From Pseudobutyrivibrio xylanivorans (GTDB lineage Bacteria > Bacillota > Clostridia > Lachnospirales > Lachnospiraceae): a DNA stretch of 64,000 nt. Shown here one piece after another: positions 1 through 11,459 of the stretch. The notes beneath the pieces are model-generated. The model made no database searches. It saw nothing but the letters and a program-made list of their open reading frames with translations, and had not been told where the DNA came from. Both the position numbers and the translations under genes were made by a program. Each line of letters starts with the position of its first letter. The first letter of the stretch is position 1. Location of the stretch: positions 3,068,501-3,132,500 of the forward strand of contig NZ_CP043028.1 of the NCBI RefSeq assembly GCF_008935055.1, given 5' to 3'.

Positions 1-843
1 GTATACAGACAATGGTGGTTTCATATCTCCCGGATCAAAATAGGCAAATATCTCCTCTCTCTCAGAGGTGACAAATCTCTCGCCACCTACCATAAAAGTA
101 CCGATGCCCCAGCGGGATATCCTATCGTGCAAAGCAATCACATCCAGTTTGCCATAGCCCTTCGCCTTAAGCTCGCAGAAAAGTGTTCCCTGACCATTTC
201 GTCCTTCTATTATTACCGGCTGTTTCAATTCTTCCTCGGTAAACTCCCAGCTATCGCAAATATCGGACAAACTACCAGAAACAAACTGTTTTATTGCTAG
301 AGTAATTTCAATGCCATCTGTCTTTTTATATTCTAGCCAAAACTCTATAGCCTGATTGGCCTCTATTGGGATATTACCGCGCCAAAAAACTACCTGATTT
401 AAAGTGTTACCATAGTCGCCTTCAAGGCTCACGCTGTATTGTCCGTTCCACTTTATGCGTCCACTAAAGCTTTGTGCGATACCCAATGCCTCAGGTCTGA
501 ATTTTTCTCCGTAAGGCTTAGGAAAATATTTTTTAGCTTCATTATCCAGGAAATTCTGAATTCCATTTTCAGGAATCATCTTTCCCATTTTCCTGTCAAA
601 AAGGCTTCTCGTCAGCTCATCCACCTCAAAAGAATCCACGATAAAAAAGCAATAGGCCATGGACATACTGTCCGCGGCCGCATACTCCTCCTGCGTGATG
701 TTGCGTTCAAGCACAACTATCTCGTAGATTTCCTTCTTCAGTTCAAGCTCTTCAGCGGCATAAATAAGCTTCACATTCTCAGGGAATCTAAATCTCTTTC
801 CCCAGTTTATGCCGCCAATTTGTAGAATTCTAATTCTATCCAT
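1..843 (-). CDS. Asp2-like accessory Sec protein (N-terminal part, runs off left edge)
   Basis: The frame is open for 281 codons from ATG at 843 to the window edge, so the 3' end is missing. The protein starts MDRIRILQIGGINWGKRF, the ILQIG-x-NW opening I associate with Asp2 of accessory Sec (SecA2/SecY2) systems. The visible part looks like the beta-rich N-terminal half. In Streptococcus, Asp2 is needed for export of serine-rich repeat glycoproteins and O-acetylates their glycans through a C-terminal Ser/Asp/His hydrolase-like domain, which would lie outside the window. The gene starts 12 nt after the membrane protein gene and about 1.1 kb downstream of a giant serine-rich repeat protein, the natural substrate of such a system. 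The family call rests on motif memory and context, not on an alignment. Confidence 0.6.
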   Translation of the reverse strand, partial: MDRIRILQIGGINWGKRFRFPENVKLIYAAEELELKKEIYEIVVLERNITQEEYAAADSMSMAYCFFIVDSFEVDELTRSLFDRKMGKMIPENGIQNFLDNEAKKYFPKPYGEKFRPEALGIAQSFSGRIKWNGQYSVSLEGDYGNTLNQVVFWRGNIPIEANQAIEFWLEYKKTDGIEITLAIKQFVSGSLSDICDSWEFTEEELKQPVIIEGRNGQGTLFCELKAKGYGKLDVIALHDRISRWGIGTFMVGGERFVTSEREEIFAYFDPGDMKPPLSVY

Positions 844-855
844 ATTGATTGTCCG

Positions 856-1878
856 TTAGAATACCCGTTCCTCGGTTTGAAATCCTAATCGCTTATCAGC
901 TAATGAAAAAACGCTTGCAAGCGGAACCACGTATAGTGCCTTCGTAAGCACTAGCTCGCTGGCTAAATTGTCCCCCTGCAAAGCAATTACAATAAATGCC
1001 ACTATCATGTAGTCCATCCAGAAGAAAAGCCCCTTAACATCCTCTCCTTGTATCAACTTTACAATTGTCACAATAATAAAAATCGGAATAATAATAATCC
1101 AAGGCATGTTCCAAATAACCTTCATTCCTTCCAAAAGGCTGCCAAGTCTTGAATAATTATATAGGACTACCATCTCAAAAAATTCAGTGGCATTCTGGAA
1201 ATACAAAAAGTAAAGTGCCATTGGAACAGTGACTGTAACTATACCTTCTATGATTGATAGAAAGAAAGATTTACACGCTGCCTTTTCCATTCCTGCTCTG
1301 ATAAATTTCACAGCAAAAGCTGCAAGCATCACAACCCATATTAGAGCATAGCCTGGCTGCAAAAAGAACATCAGAGTCATCTCTATTGCCATCAAATATA
1401 CATGATACGAAAGGAATCCTCTCTGAAGCTGCCTTGCAATGTGATACCCCAGGGCCACCATGAAAAAGAATACCAACTGTTCTGCGCCTGCATGTGTCAA
1501 ATCTCCCCAGCCAAAAACCATAAGAATCAAGGTGATTCCAATGGAAAACTGGATTGATGTGTAAAGCTTTGCAGTCTTATACATAAAATAGGTTGAAAAG
1601 AAAACTATTACAAACTCAATCAGATAATGTGCAGTATTGCTAGCCTTCACCAAATATCCAAGGCCCACCAACTCATATATTACAGGTCCATAGTGTCCTT
1701 CCAACTCAACATACGCTGAATAACCATCTCTTACAGAATGTGCAAAATCCAATATGCTTCGCTGAACCATTGTGAAGGTTCCACCTGTCCAAATATTAAA
1801 TGAGCTTGAAACCATTACCACGAAGGTAATAGAAAACACCGCAAATATCTCGAAGAATTTTTTCAAACGATTATCCAT
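856..1878 (-). CDS. Polytopic membrane protein, possible GT-C type glycosyltransferase
   Basis: This 340-residue protein has about nine or ten hydrophobic segments and little soluble sequence. ATG at 1878 is preferred over an upstream TTG at 1893 because GGGTGGG sits 6 nt before it. Between the first and second membrane segments is an outward loop containing DGYSAYVELEGHYGPVIY. The acidic residues followed by G-P-x-x-Y resemble the first extracytoplasmic loop of GT-C (PMT/ArnT-like) glycosyltransferases that use polyprenyl-linked sugars. It sits between the serine-rich adhesin gene and the Asp2-like gene, so a role in glycosylating or exporting the adhesin is the natural guess. The catalytic assignment is weak; a flippase or an accessory membrane factor is also possible. 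Confidence 0.45.
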   Translation of the reverse strand: MDNRLKKFFEIFAVFSITFVVMVSSSFNIWTGGTFTMVQRSILDFAHSVRDGYSAYVELEGHYGPVIYELVGLGYLVKASNTAHYLIEFVIVFFSTYFMYKTAKLYTSIQFSIGITLILMVFGWGDLTHAGAEQLVFFFMVALGYHIARQLQRGFLSYHVYLMAIEMTLMFFLQPGYALIWVVMLAAFAVKFIRAGMEKAACKSFFLSIIEGIVTVTVPMALYFLYFQNATEFFEMVVLYNYSRLGSLLEGMKVIWNMPWIIIIPIFIIVTIVKLIQGEDVKGLFFWMDYMIVAFIVIALQGDNLASELVLTKALYVVPLASVFSLADKRLGFQTEERVF

Positions 1879-1902
1879 ATTTTTCCCACCCAAAATAAAA
1901 CT

Positions 1903-1939
1903 AAAGAGAGTAGGTCACGAAAAGCTTCCTACTCTCTTT
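1903..1939 (-). terminator. Terminator after the serine-rich adhesin gene
   Basis: A perfect 12-bp stem (1903-1914 with 1928-1939) with a 13-nt loop lies 44 nt past the adhesin stop codon, followed on the minus strand by a T-rich run. It probably ends or attenuates the adhesin message before the membrane protein gene. Confidence 0.7.
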
Positions 1940-1982
1940 ATTATAGAGAAAATCTTAAATACAATCCACACTCTTCTGTGAA

Positions 1983-4900
1983 TTATTCCTCATCATTTAA
2001 GACTTTTACCACTTTATTCTTCTTTTCCTTAGCGATCTTTCCAGATACAGCACTTATGATGATAATAATCCAATACCACCATACTCTTGAACCAACAGCT
2101 GATTTTGAAATTCCTAGTGGAGTCTCGTCATCTTCAATTGTCACTACCTCATCTGTCTTCATAGAATCATCGAGAACAACTGCAAGTGGAACCTTTGTAT
2201 CTGAAAGTGAAATATCGCTATCCACCTCTTTGAATGTTGTTGTTCTGATGGTCTCTTCATCAGCATTATCAATTTCATTGAAGCTGTTTGTATTTATAAA
2301 TGTATCAGCTTCTGCAGGAGCAATCGTATTTGAAGCTACATCAAACTGAGTTGCACTGCTTGTGCTTGCTGGGCTGTTATTCTCACTTGCTGAAACATTG
2401 CTGCTTGAACCATTTCCTGATCCGTTACCATTGTTGCTTGTGAAGGCAGCAGCTGCGGCTGACTCTGATAATGAATTGCTTAATGAATCTGACTGACTCA
2501 TGCTTTCTGATGCACTAGCACTAAGTGAAGCTGATGCAGACTGACTCACTGCTGCACTCTCTGAAACTGAAAGACTTTCGCTAAGTGACTCAAGCTGACT
2601 CAATCTTGCTGAGATACTTTCAGACTCACTTGCACTCACTGACGCTGACTGACTCATGCTATATGACTCAGAGATGCTCTCCAATTCGCTTATTCTTGAA
2701 GAAGCACTTGCTGACTCTGATGCACTTACACTTGCTGCAAAGCTTTCACTAAGTGATGCACTTTCTGAGTTTGATGCACTTATGCTTTCAGAAATTGATG
2801 CACTCTCTGATGCAGATGTGCTTGCACTAAGTGACTCTGACAAACTTGCACTTGTTGATGCTGACTGGCTCTCAAGCTCACTAATTCTTGCAGATGCACT
2901 TGCTGACTCGGAAAGTCTAATGCTCTCTGAAATGCTTGCTGAGGTGCTTGTGCTTTCTGAAGCACTCTCTGAAACTGATGTGCTCTGGCTCTCTGAATTG
3001 CTTACACTTTCAGAAGTGCTCTCACTTATAGATGTACTCTCTGATGTAGACTCAGATTCTGAAGCTGACTCAGATGCTGATACACTCTGGCTTGTTGACT
3101 CAGATTCACTTGTGCTTTCAGAAGTTGATGCACTCTCTGAAACTGATGTGCTCTGGCTCTCTGACTCACTATCACTTACTGAAGTACTCTCACTTATAGA
3201 TGTACTCTCTGATGTAGACTCAGACTCTGAAGCTAACTCAGATGCTGATGCACTCTGGCTTTCTGATTCACTATCACTTATTGAAGCACTCTCACTTGTA
3301 GATGCACTCTCTGATTCAGACTCTGATGTGCTCTGGCTATCTGAAACACTTGTCGACTCTGAAGTACTTTCACTTTCAGATGTACTCTCTGATTCAGACT
3401 CTGATGTGCTCTGGCTATCTGAAACACTTGTCGACTCTGAAGTACTTGTACTTTCAGAAGTTGATTCACTCTCTGATGCTGATGTACTCATACTCTCTGA
3501 AGTACTAACACTATCTGAAGTGCTCTCACTTGCTGCTATAAACTCAGAAATACTCTCACTTTCAGATGTACTCTCTGATTCAGACTCTGATGTTGACTCA
3601 GACTCTGATGAACTCTGGCTATCTGAAACACTTGTTGACTCTGAAGTACTTGTACTTTCAGAAGTTGATTCACTCTCTGATGCACTCTCACTTTCTGAAG
3701 TACTAGTTGACTCTGAAGTACTTTCACTTTCAGAAGTTGATTCACTCTCTGATGCACTCTCACTTTCTGAAGTACTAGTTGACTCTGAAGTACTTTCACT
3801 TTCAGAAGTTGATTCACTCTCTGATGCTGATGTACTCATACTCTCTGAAGTACTTACACTATCTGAAGTGCTCTCACTTATAGATGTGCTCTCTGATTCA
3901 GACTCTGATGTTGACTCAGACTCTGATGCACTCTCTGATTCAGACTCTGATGTGCTCTGGCTATCTGATGCACTTTCACTTTCAGAAGTTGATGCACTCT
4001 CTGAATTGCTTACACTTTCAGAAATGCTCTCACTTATAGATGTACTCTCTGATGTAGACTCAGACTCTGAAGCTGACTCAGATGCTGATACACTCTGGCT
4101 TTCTGATTCACTATCACTTATTGAAGTACTTGTTGATTCTGAAGCACTTTCACTAGTTGATGCACTTGTCGACTCTGAAGTACTAGTTGACTCTGAAGCA
4201 CTTTCACTTTCAGAAGTTGATTCACTCTCTGATGCTGATGTACTCATACTCTCTGAAGTACTTACACTATCTGAAGTGCTCTCACTTATAGATGTGCTCT
4301 CTGATTCAGACTCAGATTCAGATTCTGATGTGCTCTGACTATCTGAAGCTGATTCAGATTCTGATATACTCTGGCTTTCTGATTCACTATCACTTACTGA
4401 AGTACTTGTTGACTCTGAAACACTTGTGCTTTCAGAAGTTGATGCACTCTCTGATTCAGACTCTGATGTACTCTGGCTCTCTGATGCACTTTCACTTTCT
4501 GAAGTACTTGTTGACTCTGATGCACTTTCACTAGTTGATGTACTTTCTGACTCTGAAACACTTTCACTTGTACTAACAGACTCAGAATTGCTCATGCTAT
4601 CAGAAGTACTCTCACTTGCTGCTATAAACTCAGAAATACTCTCACTTGTAGATGCACTCTCTGACTCAGACTCTGATGCACTCTGGCTATCTGATGTACT
4701 TGCTGACTCTGAAGTACTTTCACTTTCAGATGTACTCTCTGATTCAGATTCTGATGTTGACTCAGACTCTGATGCACTCTGGCTATCTGAAACACTTGTT
4801 GACTCTGAAGTACTTGTGCTTTCAGAAGTTGATACACTTTCTGAAATTGATGTGCTCTGGCTCTCTGACTCACTATCACTTACTGAAGTACTCTCACTTG

Positions 4901-7900
4901 TAGATGCGCTCTCTGATTCAGACTCTGATGTGCTCTGGCTATCTGAAACACTTGTCGACTCTGAAGTACTTTCACTTTCAGAAGTTGATTCACTCTCTGA
5001 TGCTGATGTACTCATACTCTCTGAATTGCTTACACTTTCAAAAGTGCTCTCACTTATAGATGTGCTCTGGCTCTCTGATGCACTTTCACTTTCTGAAGTA
5101 CTTGTTGACTCTGATGCACTTTCACTTTCAGATGTACTCTCTGATGTAGACTCAGACTCTGAAGCTGACTCAGATGCTGATACACTCTGGCTTGTTGATT
5201 CAGATTCACTTGTGCTTTCAGAAGTTGATTCACTCTCTGATGCTGATGTGCTCATACTCTCTGAATTGCTTACACTTTCAGATGTGCTCTCACTTGCTGC
5301 TATAAACTCAGAAATACTCTCACTTTCAGATGTACTCTCTGATGCTGATGTACTCATACTCTCTGAAGTACTTACACTATCTGAAGCTGATTCAGATTCT
5401 AATATACTCTGGCTTTCTGATTCACTATCACTTATTGAAGTACTTGTTGATTCTGAAGCACTTTCACTAGTTGATGTACTTTCTGACTCTGAAACACTTT
5501 CACTTGTACTAACAGACTCAGAATTGCTCATGCTATCAGAAGTGCTCTCACTTGCTGCTATAAACTCAGAAATACTCTCACTTTCAGATGTACTCTCTGA
5601 TTCAGACTCTGACTCGGATGTGCTCTCAGATTCAGATATACTCTGGCTTTCAGATTCACTATCACTTACTGAAGTACTCTCACTTGTAGATGCGCTCTCT
5701 GATTCAGACTCTGACTCGGATGTGCTCTCAGATTCAGATATACTCTGGCTTTCAGATTCACTATCACTTACTGAAGTACTCTCACTTGTAGATGCGCTCT
5801 CTGATTCAGACTCTGATGTGCTCTGGCTATCTGAAACACTTGTTGACTCTGAAGTACTTGTGCTTTCAGAAGTTGATGCACTCTCTGAAACTGATGTGCT
5901 CTGGCTATCTGATGTACTTGCTGACTCTGAAGTGCTTTCACTTTCAGAAGTTGATTCACTCTCTGATGCTGATGTGCTCATACTCTCTGAATTGCTTGCA
6001 CTATCTGAGGCACTCTCACTTGCTGCTATAAATTCAGAAATACTCTCACTTTCAGATGTACTCTCTGATTCTGACTCAGACTCTGATGCTGACTCAGATT
6101 CAGAATTACTCTGGCTTGTTGACTCAGATTCACTCTGACTAGCTGATGTTGACTCAGAAGCTGATGCGCTCTGGCTATCTGATTCACTTACTGAAGTACT
6201 AGTTGATTCTGAATTGCTTTCACTTATTGATGCACTTTCTGAATTTGATTCACTTGTGCTCTCTGATACTGATGTGCTCATACTCTCTGAATTGCTCATG
6301 CTTGTTGAAGCTGATTCAGATGTTGAGTTGCTCAAACTGCTTGATACACTCTGGCTGTTTGAGCTGCTTAAACTTGCACTCTCAGATCTTGACTCTGATG
6401 CAGACTGAGATGCAGCTGAACTTTCAGATAAAGACATACTTCTTGAAACTGAAGCGCTCTCTGACTGCATTGCACTCTCTGAAAGAGACATCATTCTGCT
6501 TGTTGATGCAGACTCAGAAGCTGCATAGCTTGCGCTAGCTGACTCAGACCACTTAGTTGACTGTGAAGCGATTTCACTAACTGACTGAGAAAATGAAGTT
6601 ACAGAACTTCTTGCTTCATGATAATCATCTCTACCTGCATTAAAGTCATTTTCTGTATAATACTCAACTCCCTTAATAGCAAAATTTCCGTCCCTGCCTT
6701 CGCCGTTATTATTATAGTAAATGTCATCCTGCGACTGTGCCTTAACAGCAAACATTGGATTGTAATTTACACTCTGAATTGAAGACTTATTAGCAGCTTT
6801 AAAAATAAGATACTGTCTCTCGTAACTTGAGCCTTTCTTATCAAGAGTAGCTTCTAAAGTATATGTTCCATCACCATTATTGCGCAATTCTGATCCCTGG
6901 TAATAATATGTCTTACCACCAACAGAAATAGCTGTGTAATCACCCTTCCATGACCACTGATTATTCTGTCCATCACCATGGGCTGTTACAAGACTAACTG
7001 TATTTCCGTTTAAATCAACAAGATCAATATATTCAGCATTACCATTTGAATCTGTAGTTATGACACCAACATTATCATTTGCATAATTCTGATATAGTCC
7101 CTGGAAAGTATTATTCCAATTACCTTCCTTTGTAGCATTGCTTGAAAGCTCCTTAAACTCATTGCCCTTTGAATCAGTAAATTGGTTGTAAGATGTTTGA
7201 TTTACTGAGATGCTTTCTCTGCCTTCTTTCCAGGAAAGTGTATATGTTGCATCATCATTGAGCTTAACAGAAACATCACCTGTCAGTTGGTATCCATTGA
7301 CGTAATACTTGCATACTGTCTTAGTGCTTCCATCAGCGGCCTTAGTATCCTCATATTTCCATGAAAGGATATTTCCAGCGCCGTCAGTGTACTGAACATT
7401 CTTCCTTACAACCATGATGCCAGAAACAACATTTGGATCGTCATTTACACCCCAGCCTGTAGTAACGCCTGGAACCAGGGCATCACCATTCTGATCTACT
7501 GTTACATAATCAAAATATGCATACTTTGTCTCGCCTGCAGCGTCCATGTATGATACCTTGACACTGTTTGAATAATAGTTACTGGTATCCCAGTCACTGT
7601 AAAGGATTTCGCCAACATATCCTTCCTGATAGAAGGAATATTGAATAAGCAAATTGGAAAGTCTATCACCATAGGTATAATAATTATTTGACATTGGAGA
7701 TTTATTGAGGTTTTCTCCATTTTTTGCAGCCTGCTCCTGAGCAGCCTTTAATGCTTCCTGAGCCGCCTCGATTTCCTTGATGAGGTTTTCAAGATAATCG
7801 TTCTCAAGTCCTGCCTCAGAAAAAGAGGTTGAAGCTGAATCAAAAGTCTCCTGTGCCTCAGACATAGCTGTAGATAGGCTAGTACTTTCTGATGCAAGTC

Positions 7901-8438
7901 TTTCTGAATCTGAAACTGATGTACTTGCCAAGCTGTCATTCTCTGAAGCTAAAGACTCTAAGGCAGATGTTGAAGCGGATGCAATATTAGCATCTTCCTC
8001 CGAGAGCGAATCACTTGATGATTCAGATGTAGATTCAATCATAGACTCCTCTTCAGAAGAAGATGTGCTTGCCATCTCAGACTCTGATGATACTTCAGAA
8101 GTCTGTGCTGCTGAGGACTCACTAGCTGATTCGCTAGATGCTGTTATATCTGACTCAATCTCCTCTGCCTGCTTTTCTGTTTCTATCTTTGACTGCTCCT
8201 GAACTGACTCCTTAGCTGTCTCCTCCTGAACATTTTGAATAGAAGTTTCAACAACCTGCTTTGCCTGCTCCTGTACTACTTCAACTGTAATAACGCCCTG
8301 GGCACTAGCCATTGCCTGCTCTTCACCAAGCTCAGCAGCATATGCTAAATTAGCATCACCAAGTACCGACGCTCCGCCAACTGTGGCACCTGTAATCGCT
8401 ACACCTTTCAATAAACTTTCTACCTTTTTCTTAGACAT
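1983..8438 (-). CDS. Giant serine-rich repeat surface glycoprotein (adhesin)
   Basis: A 2151-residue protein with the layout of accessory-Sec exported serine-rich repeat glycoproteins. Residues 1-34 form a signal peptide with KKK at the N-terminus and a glycine-rich hydrophobic core ([11 protein letters not shown]); glycines in the core are known to steer GspB to the accessory Sec path. About 70-215 is a first Ser-rich segment. About 225-609 is a non-repetitive, Tyr/Asn/Gly-rich region, the probable ligand-binding part. About 610-1996 is the long repeat of SES, STS and SVS units. The tail (2103-2151) has DDETPLG, then WWYW and a run of Ile, then a Lys-rich end. There is no LPxTG, so it may be membrane-anchored or use a non-standard sortase signal. 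GAGGT lies 7 nt before ATG. A terminator follows; the Asp2-like gene lies downstream. Confidence 0.88.
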   Translation of the reverse strand: MSKKKVESLLKGVAITGATVGGASVLGDANLAYAAELGEEQAMASAQGVITVEVVQEQAKQVVETSIQNVQEETAKESVQEQSKIETEKQAEEIESDITASSESASESSAAQTSEVSSESEMASTSSSEEESMIESTSESSSDSLSEEDANIASASTSALESLASENDSLASTSVSDSERLASESTSLSTAMSEAQETFDSASTSFSEAGLENDYLENLIKEIEAAQEALKAAQEQAAKNGENLNKSPMSNNYYTYGDRLSNLLIQYSFYQEGYVGEILYSDWDTSNYYSNSVKVSYMDAAGETKYAYFDYVTVDQNGDALVPGVTTGWGVNDDPNVVSGIMVVRKNVQYTDGAGNILSWKYEDTKAADGSTKTVCKYYVNGYQLTGDVSVKLNDDATYTLSWKEGRESISVNQTSYNQFTDSKGNEFKELSSNATKEGNWNNTFQGLYQNYANDNVGVITTDSNGNAEYIDLVDLNGNTVSLVTAHGDGQNNQWSWKGDYTAISVGGKTYYYQGSELRNNGDGTYTLEATLDKKGSSYERQYLIFKAANKSSIQSVNYNPMFAVKAQSQDDIYYNNNGEGRDGNFAIKGVEYYTENDFNAGRDDYHEARSSVTSFSQSVSEIASQSTKWSESASASYAASESASTSRMMSLSESAMQSESASVSRSMSLSESSAASQSASESRSESASLSSSNSQSVSSSLSNSTSESASTSMSNSESMSTSVSESTSESNSESASISESNSESTSTSVSESDSQSASASESTSASQSESESTSQSNSESESASESESESESTSESESISEFIAASESASDSASNSESMSTSASESESTSESESTSESASTSDSQSTSVSESASTSESTSTSESTSVSDSQSTSESESESASTSESTSVSDSESESQSISESESTSESESESESASTSESTSVSDSESESQSISESESTSESESESESTSESESISEFIAASESTSDSMSNSESVSTSESVSESESTSTSESASESTSTSISDSESESQSILESESASDSVSTSESMSTSASESTSESESISEFIAASESTSESVSNSESMSTSASESESTSESTSESESTSQSVSASESASESESTSESTSESESASESTSTSESESASESQSTSISESTFESVSNSESMSTSASESESTSESESTSESTSVSDSQSTSESESESASTSESTSVSDSESESQSTSISESVSTSESTSTSESTSVSDSQSASESESTSESESESTSESESTSESASTSDSQSASESESESASTSESISEFIAASESTSDSMSNSESVSTSESVSESESTSTSESASESTSTSESESASESQSTSESESESASTSESTSVSESTSTSVSDSESESQSISESESASDSQSTSESESESESESTSISESTSDSVSTSESMSTSASESESTSESESASESTSTSESTSASTSESASESTSTSISDSESESQSVSASESASESESTSESTSISESISESVSNSESASTSESESASDSQSTSESESESASESESTSESESESTSISESTSDSVSTSESMSTSASESESTSESESTSESTSTSESESASESESTSESESTSESTSTSESESASESESTSESTSTSESTSVSDSQSSSESESTSESESESTSESESISEFIAASESTSDSVSTSESMSTSASESESTSESTSTSESTSVSDSQSTSESESESTSESESTSESTSVSDSQSTSESESESASTSESASISDSESESQSASASELASESESTSESTSISESTSVSDSESESQSTSVSESASTSESTSESESTSQSVSASESASESESTSESTSISESTSESVSNSESQSTSVSESASESTSTSASISESIRLSESASASARISELESQSASTSASLSESLSASTSASESASISESISASNSESASLSESFAASVSASESASASSRISELESISESYSMSQSASVSASESESISARLSQLESLSESLSVSESAAVSQSASASLSASASESMSQSDSLSNSLSESAAAAAFTSNNGNGSGNGSSSNVSASENNSPASTSSATQFDVASNTIAPAEADTFINTNSFNEIDNADEETIRTTTFKEVDSDISLSDTKVPLAVVLDDSMKTDEVVTIEDDETPLGISKSAVGSRVWWYWIIIIISAVSGKIAKEKKNKVVKVLNDEE
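2460..6610. repeat. Serine-codon repeat array inside the adhesin gene
   Basis: About 4.1 kb of near-perfect short repeats encodes alternating Ser-Glu, Ser-Thr and Ser-Val. Higher-order copies are visible: a 72-bp tandem near 3693-3836, a 102-bp (34-codon) tandem at about 5593-5802, and five copies of a unit encoding [10 protein letters not shown] near 3530, 4614, 5291, 5551 and 6021. Such arrays change length by slippage and recombination, so copy number is probably strain-variable. Long open frames on the opposite strand here are by-products of the repeat codons. Confidence 0.9.
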
Positions 8439-8606
8439 TACTTTACCTCAAAACTTTCCCAATCTGCGGCTATTTTATAACAATTTTAATATTACAGTTA
8501 TTTTAGCATCATTTTTTAATTTTTGAATAGGTTTTATAACCAAACATTTGCCAGAATTGAGACGTTTTTGCCAAAAATTGGATAAAACGATGATTAAACG
8601 CAAAAA
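8439..8606 (-). promoter_or_regulatory. Leader and promoter region of the adhesin gene
   Basis: A+T-rich intergenic DNA between the gdhA terminator and the adhesin start, with GAGGT 7 nt before the ATG. I see the direct pair TTTGCCA and TTGCCAAAAATTGG near 8548-8580 but no clear promoter hexamers. The adhesin is expected to have its own promoter here because the upstream gene ends with a strong terminator. Confidence 0.4.
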
Positions 8607-8633
8607 TCCCCAGAGTCTACGGGACTCTGGGGA
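8607..8633 (-). terminator. gdhA terminator
   Basis: A perfect 11-bp GC-rich stem (8607-8617 with 8623-8633), 5-nt loop, followed on the minus strand by TTTTTGCG, 31 nt past the gdhA stop. Confidence 0.9.
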
Positions 8634-8663
8634 CAAGAATTCAATTATTTATTTAGATTTGAA

Positions 8664-10028
<1,365 letters not shown>

Positions 10029-10098
10029 TTATATTCTCCTTTCGGTGTAAACGTTCAGTGCTCGCGGACATTTGTCCTTGCTACGCAACCTAGAGACG

Positions 10099-10127
10099 AT
10101 TTTACATCATTTAGCACTTTAGTGCAA
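10099..10127 (-). promoter_or_regulatory. gdhA promoter with embedded CACTAAAGTG palindrome
   Basis: On the minus strand a -35 TTGCAC (10122-10127) and a -10 TAAAAT (10099-10104) are 17 nt apart. The palindrome GCACTAAAGTGC overlaps the -35, so a dimeric regulator binding there would block the promoter. Similar CACTAAAGTG sequences occur upstream of two other genes in the window. Confidence 0.65.
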
Positions 10128-10172
10128 TAAATTTTTGTTAATCAAACAAACATTATTTTACCCATAAAAATA

Positions 10173-10194
10173 CCAGCGTGCAAGAACACGCTGG
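10173..10194 (-). terminator. Terminator of the sugar operon
   Basis: A perfect 8-bp stem CCAGCGTG/CACGCTGG with a 6-nt loop, 12 nt past the isomerase stop, followed on the minus strand by ATTTTTATG. It closes the operon that starts at the ROK gene. Confidence 0.85.
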
Positions 10195-10205
10195 CATATA
10201 TTTTT

Positions 10206-11441
10206 TTATAGGAGAAATTTACTTAATGCAGGTGCAATCGATAACCCTATTTTTTCATTGTATGGAATCAGCGTGGCCTGAAGTGCGTGATAAAGATCTG
10301 ATTTACCTGGCCAAACAGTGGTAAGCAATTTATTATTGTAGTCCAACTGATGGAACCAGGAGCCATTCACATGGTCAATTACATAAGCATCCAGATATTC
10401 CATGAAAGCTTCGTAATCCTTTGCATATTTCTCCTTGCCAGTAACACGATATAGAACTGCCGAAGAGTTGATTGCCTCCGCCAAAGTCCAGTGCATTCTG
10501 TCATGAACAATTGGCTTTCCATCCCAGCCTGTGGTATAGCAAATGCCTGGTGCCCCGTCAGCATTCCAACCATCTTCTATTGCTCTGTTGTATAGATTCT
10601 CCGCAACGTCAATGTATCCTCTTCTCTCCTCCTCCGACAAAGACTTTGAGGATGTTGCCCACTGAACAATAAGTCTCGCCCATTCAATACCATGACCTGG
10701 TGTAGCTCCGTAAGGCTTAAACGGGTCATCAGGCTTTTCCTTATTACATTCAAGATTTGGCTGCCAATCCTTTGTAAAATGTTCTGGAATTCTATACTCA
10801 TTGTCCTTCGCCCAGCCAATTACTCTATCAGTAATTCTGCCTGCACGAACACGATATTTTTCATCTTTTAAAACATCAGCAGCCGCAAGAAATGCTTCTA
10901 CTGTGTGCATGTTGGCATTGATACCCCGATAATCATCTAGTTCAGTAAACTCTGTATTCCATGTATCAACAGAAAGTCCAAGCTCTTCATCCCAAAAGTA
11001 TTTATCGTATATACGAATTGCCTCCTCAAGAAGTTCCGTCGCATCTGGTCTATTTGCTAAAACGGCAGAGCTTGCAGCCAGTATTACAAAAGCGTGAGCA
11101 TAGCACTGTTTTGTAGGCAGAGGCTTTCCATCAGAAGCTAAACCTGCATACCATCCACCATTTTCCATGTCATGCAACTCACCAGTCAGCCCCTTTAGTG
11201 CTGCATCAGCAAGTGCCTCACTTCCATCATGCCCAAGCATACATCCAATAGAATACACATGAAGCATTCTGCTTGTAATCCAAGTTTCCCGTGGTCTGTC
11301 TTTCCATGGTGTGCCATCATCACCCAGATAGTATGAACCACCTCCCGGTGCTGGAAATTTGTGTCCAAATGACAAAAGAGTGCCGCAGCACTCTTTTAGA
11401 AATTGGATGTTTTCACTTGTGTTTAGAATGTATTTTTTCAT
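10206..11441 (-). CDS. YihS/AGE-family aldose-ketose isomerase (probable mannose isomerase)
   Basis: A 411-residue (alpha/alpha)6-barrel protein of the N-acylglucosamine 2-epimerase superfamily, closest by eye to E. coli YihS: WITSRMLHVYS (54-64), NANMHTVEAF (175-184), GATPGHGIEWARL (245-257) and DLYH (382-385). The catalytic residues known in YihS correspond to R58, H179, H250 and H385, all present. YihS enzymes interconvert mannose, fructose and glucose, and sulfoquinovose with sulfofructose. Here the gene shares an operon with a fructokinase-like PfkB kinase and a sugar ABC transporter, but no sulfolactaldehyde aldolase is present, so mannose to fructose is more likely than sulfoquinovose breakdown. 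GGGAGG precedes the start. Confidence 0.85.
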   Translation of the reverse strand: MKKYILNTSENIQFLKECCGTLLSFGHKFPAPGGGSYYLGDDGTPWKDRPRETWITSRMLHVYSIGCMLGHDGSEALADAALKGLTGELHDMENGGWYAGLASDGKPLPTKQCYAHAFVILAASSAVLANRPDATELLEEAIRIYDKYFWDEELGLSVDTWNTEFTELDDYRGINANMHTVEAFLAAADVLKDEKYRVRAGRITDRVIGWAKDNEYRIPEHFTKDWQPNLECNKEKPDDPFKPYGATPGHGIEWARLIVQWATSSKSLSEEERRGYIDVAENLYNRAIEDGWNADGAPGICYTTGWDGKPIVHDRMHWTLAEAINSSAVLYRVTGKEKYAKDYEAFMEYLDAYVIDHVNGSWFHQLDYNNKLLTTVWPGKSDLYHALQATLIPYNEKIGLSIAPALSKFLL

Positions 11442-11459
11442 GTAAAAACCTCCCTTGGT

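Noticed and set aside
439..825. Plus-strand frame of 128 codons in the first kilobase
   Set aside because: It lies wholly within the continuous minus-strand Asp2-like frame, which has better codon use and a recognisable N-terminus.
2656..6138. Long open frames of over 550 codons on the plus strand, opposite the adhesin gene
   Set aside because: They are mirror products of the Ser-Glu/Ser-Thr codon repeats (reading as Leu-Ser-Asp-Ala and the like), have no ribosome sites and carry no domain; the minus-strand gene explains the region.
10206..11441. Sulfoquinovose breakdown operon based on the YihS-like isomerase
   Set aside because: No sulfofructose-phosphate aldolase, sulfolactaldehyde enzyme or sulfoquinovosidase lies in the operon; mannose/fructose metabolism fits the visible genes better.
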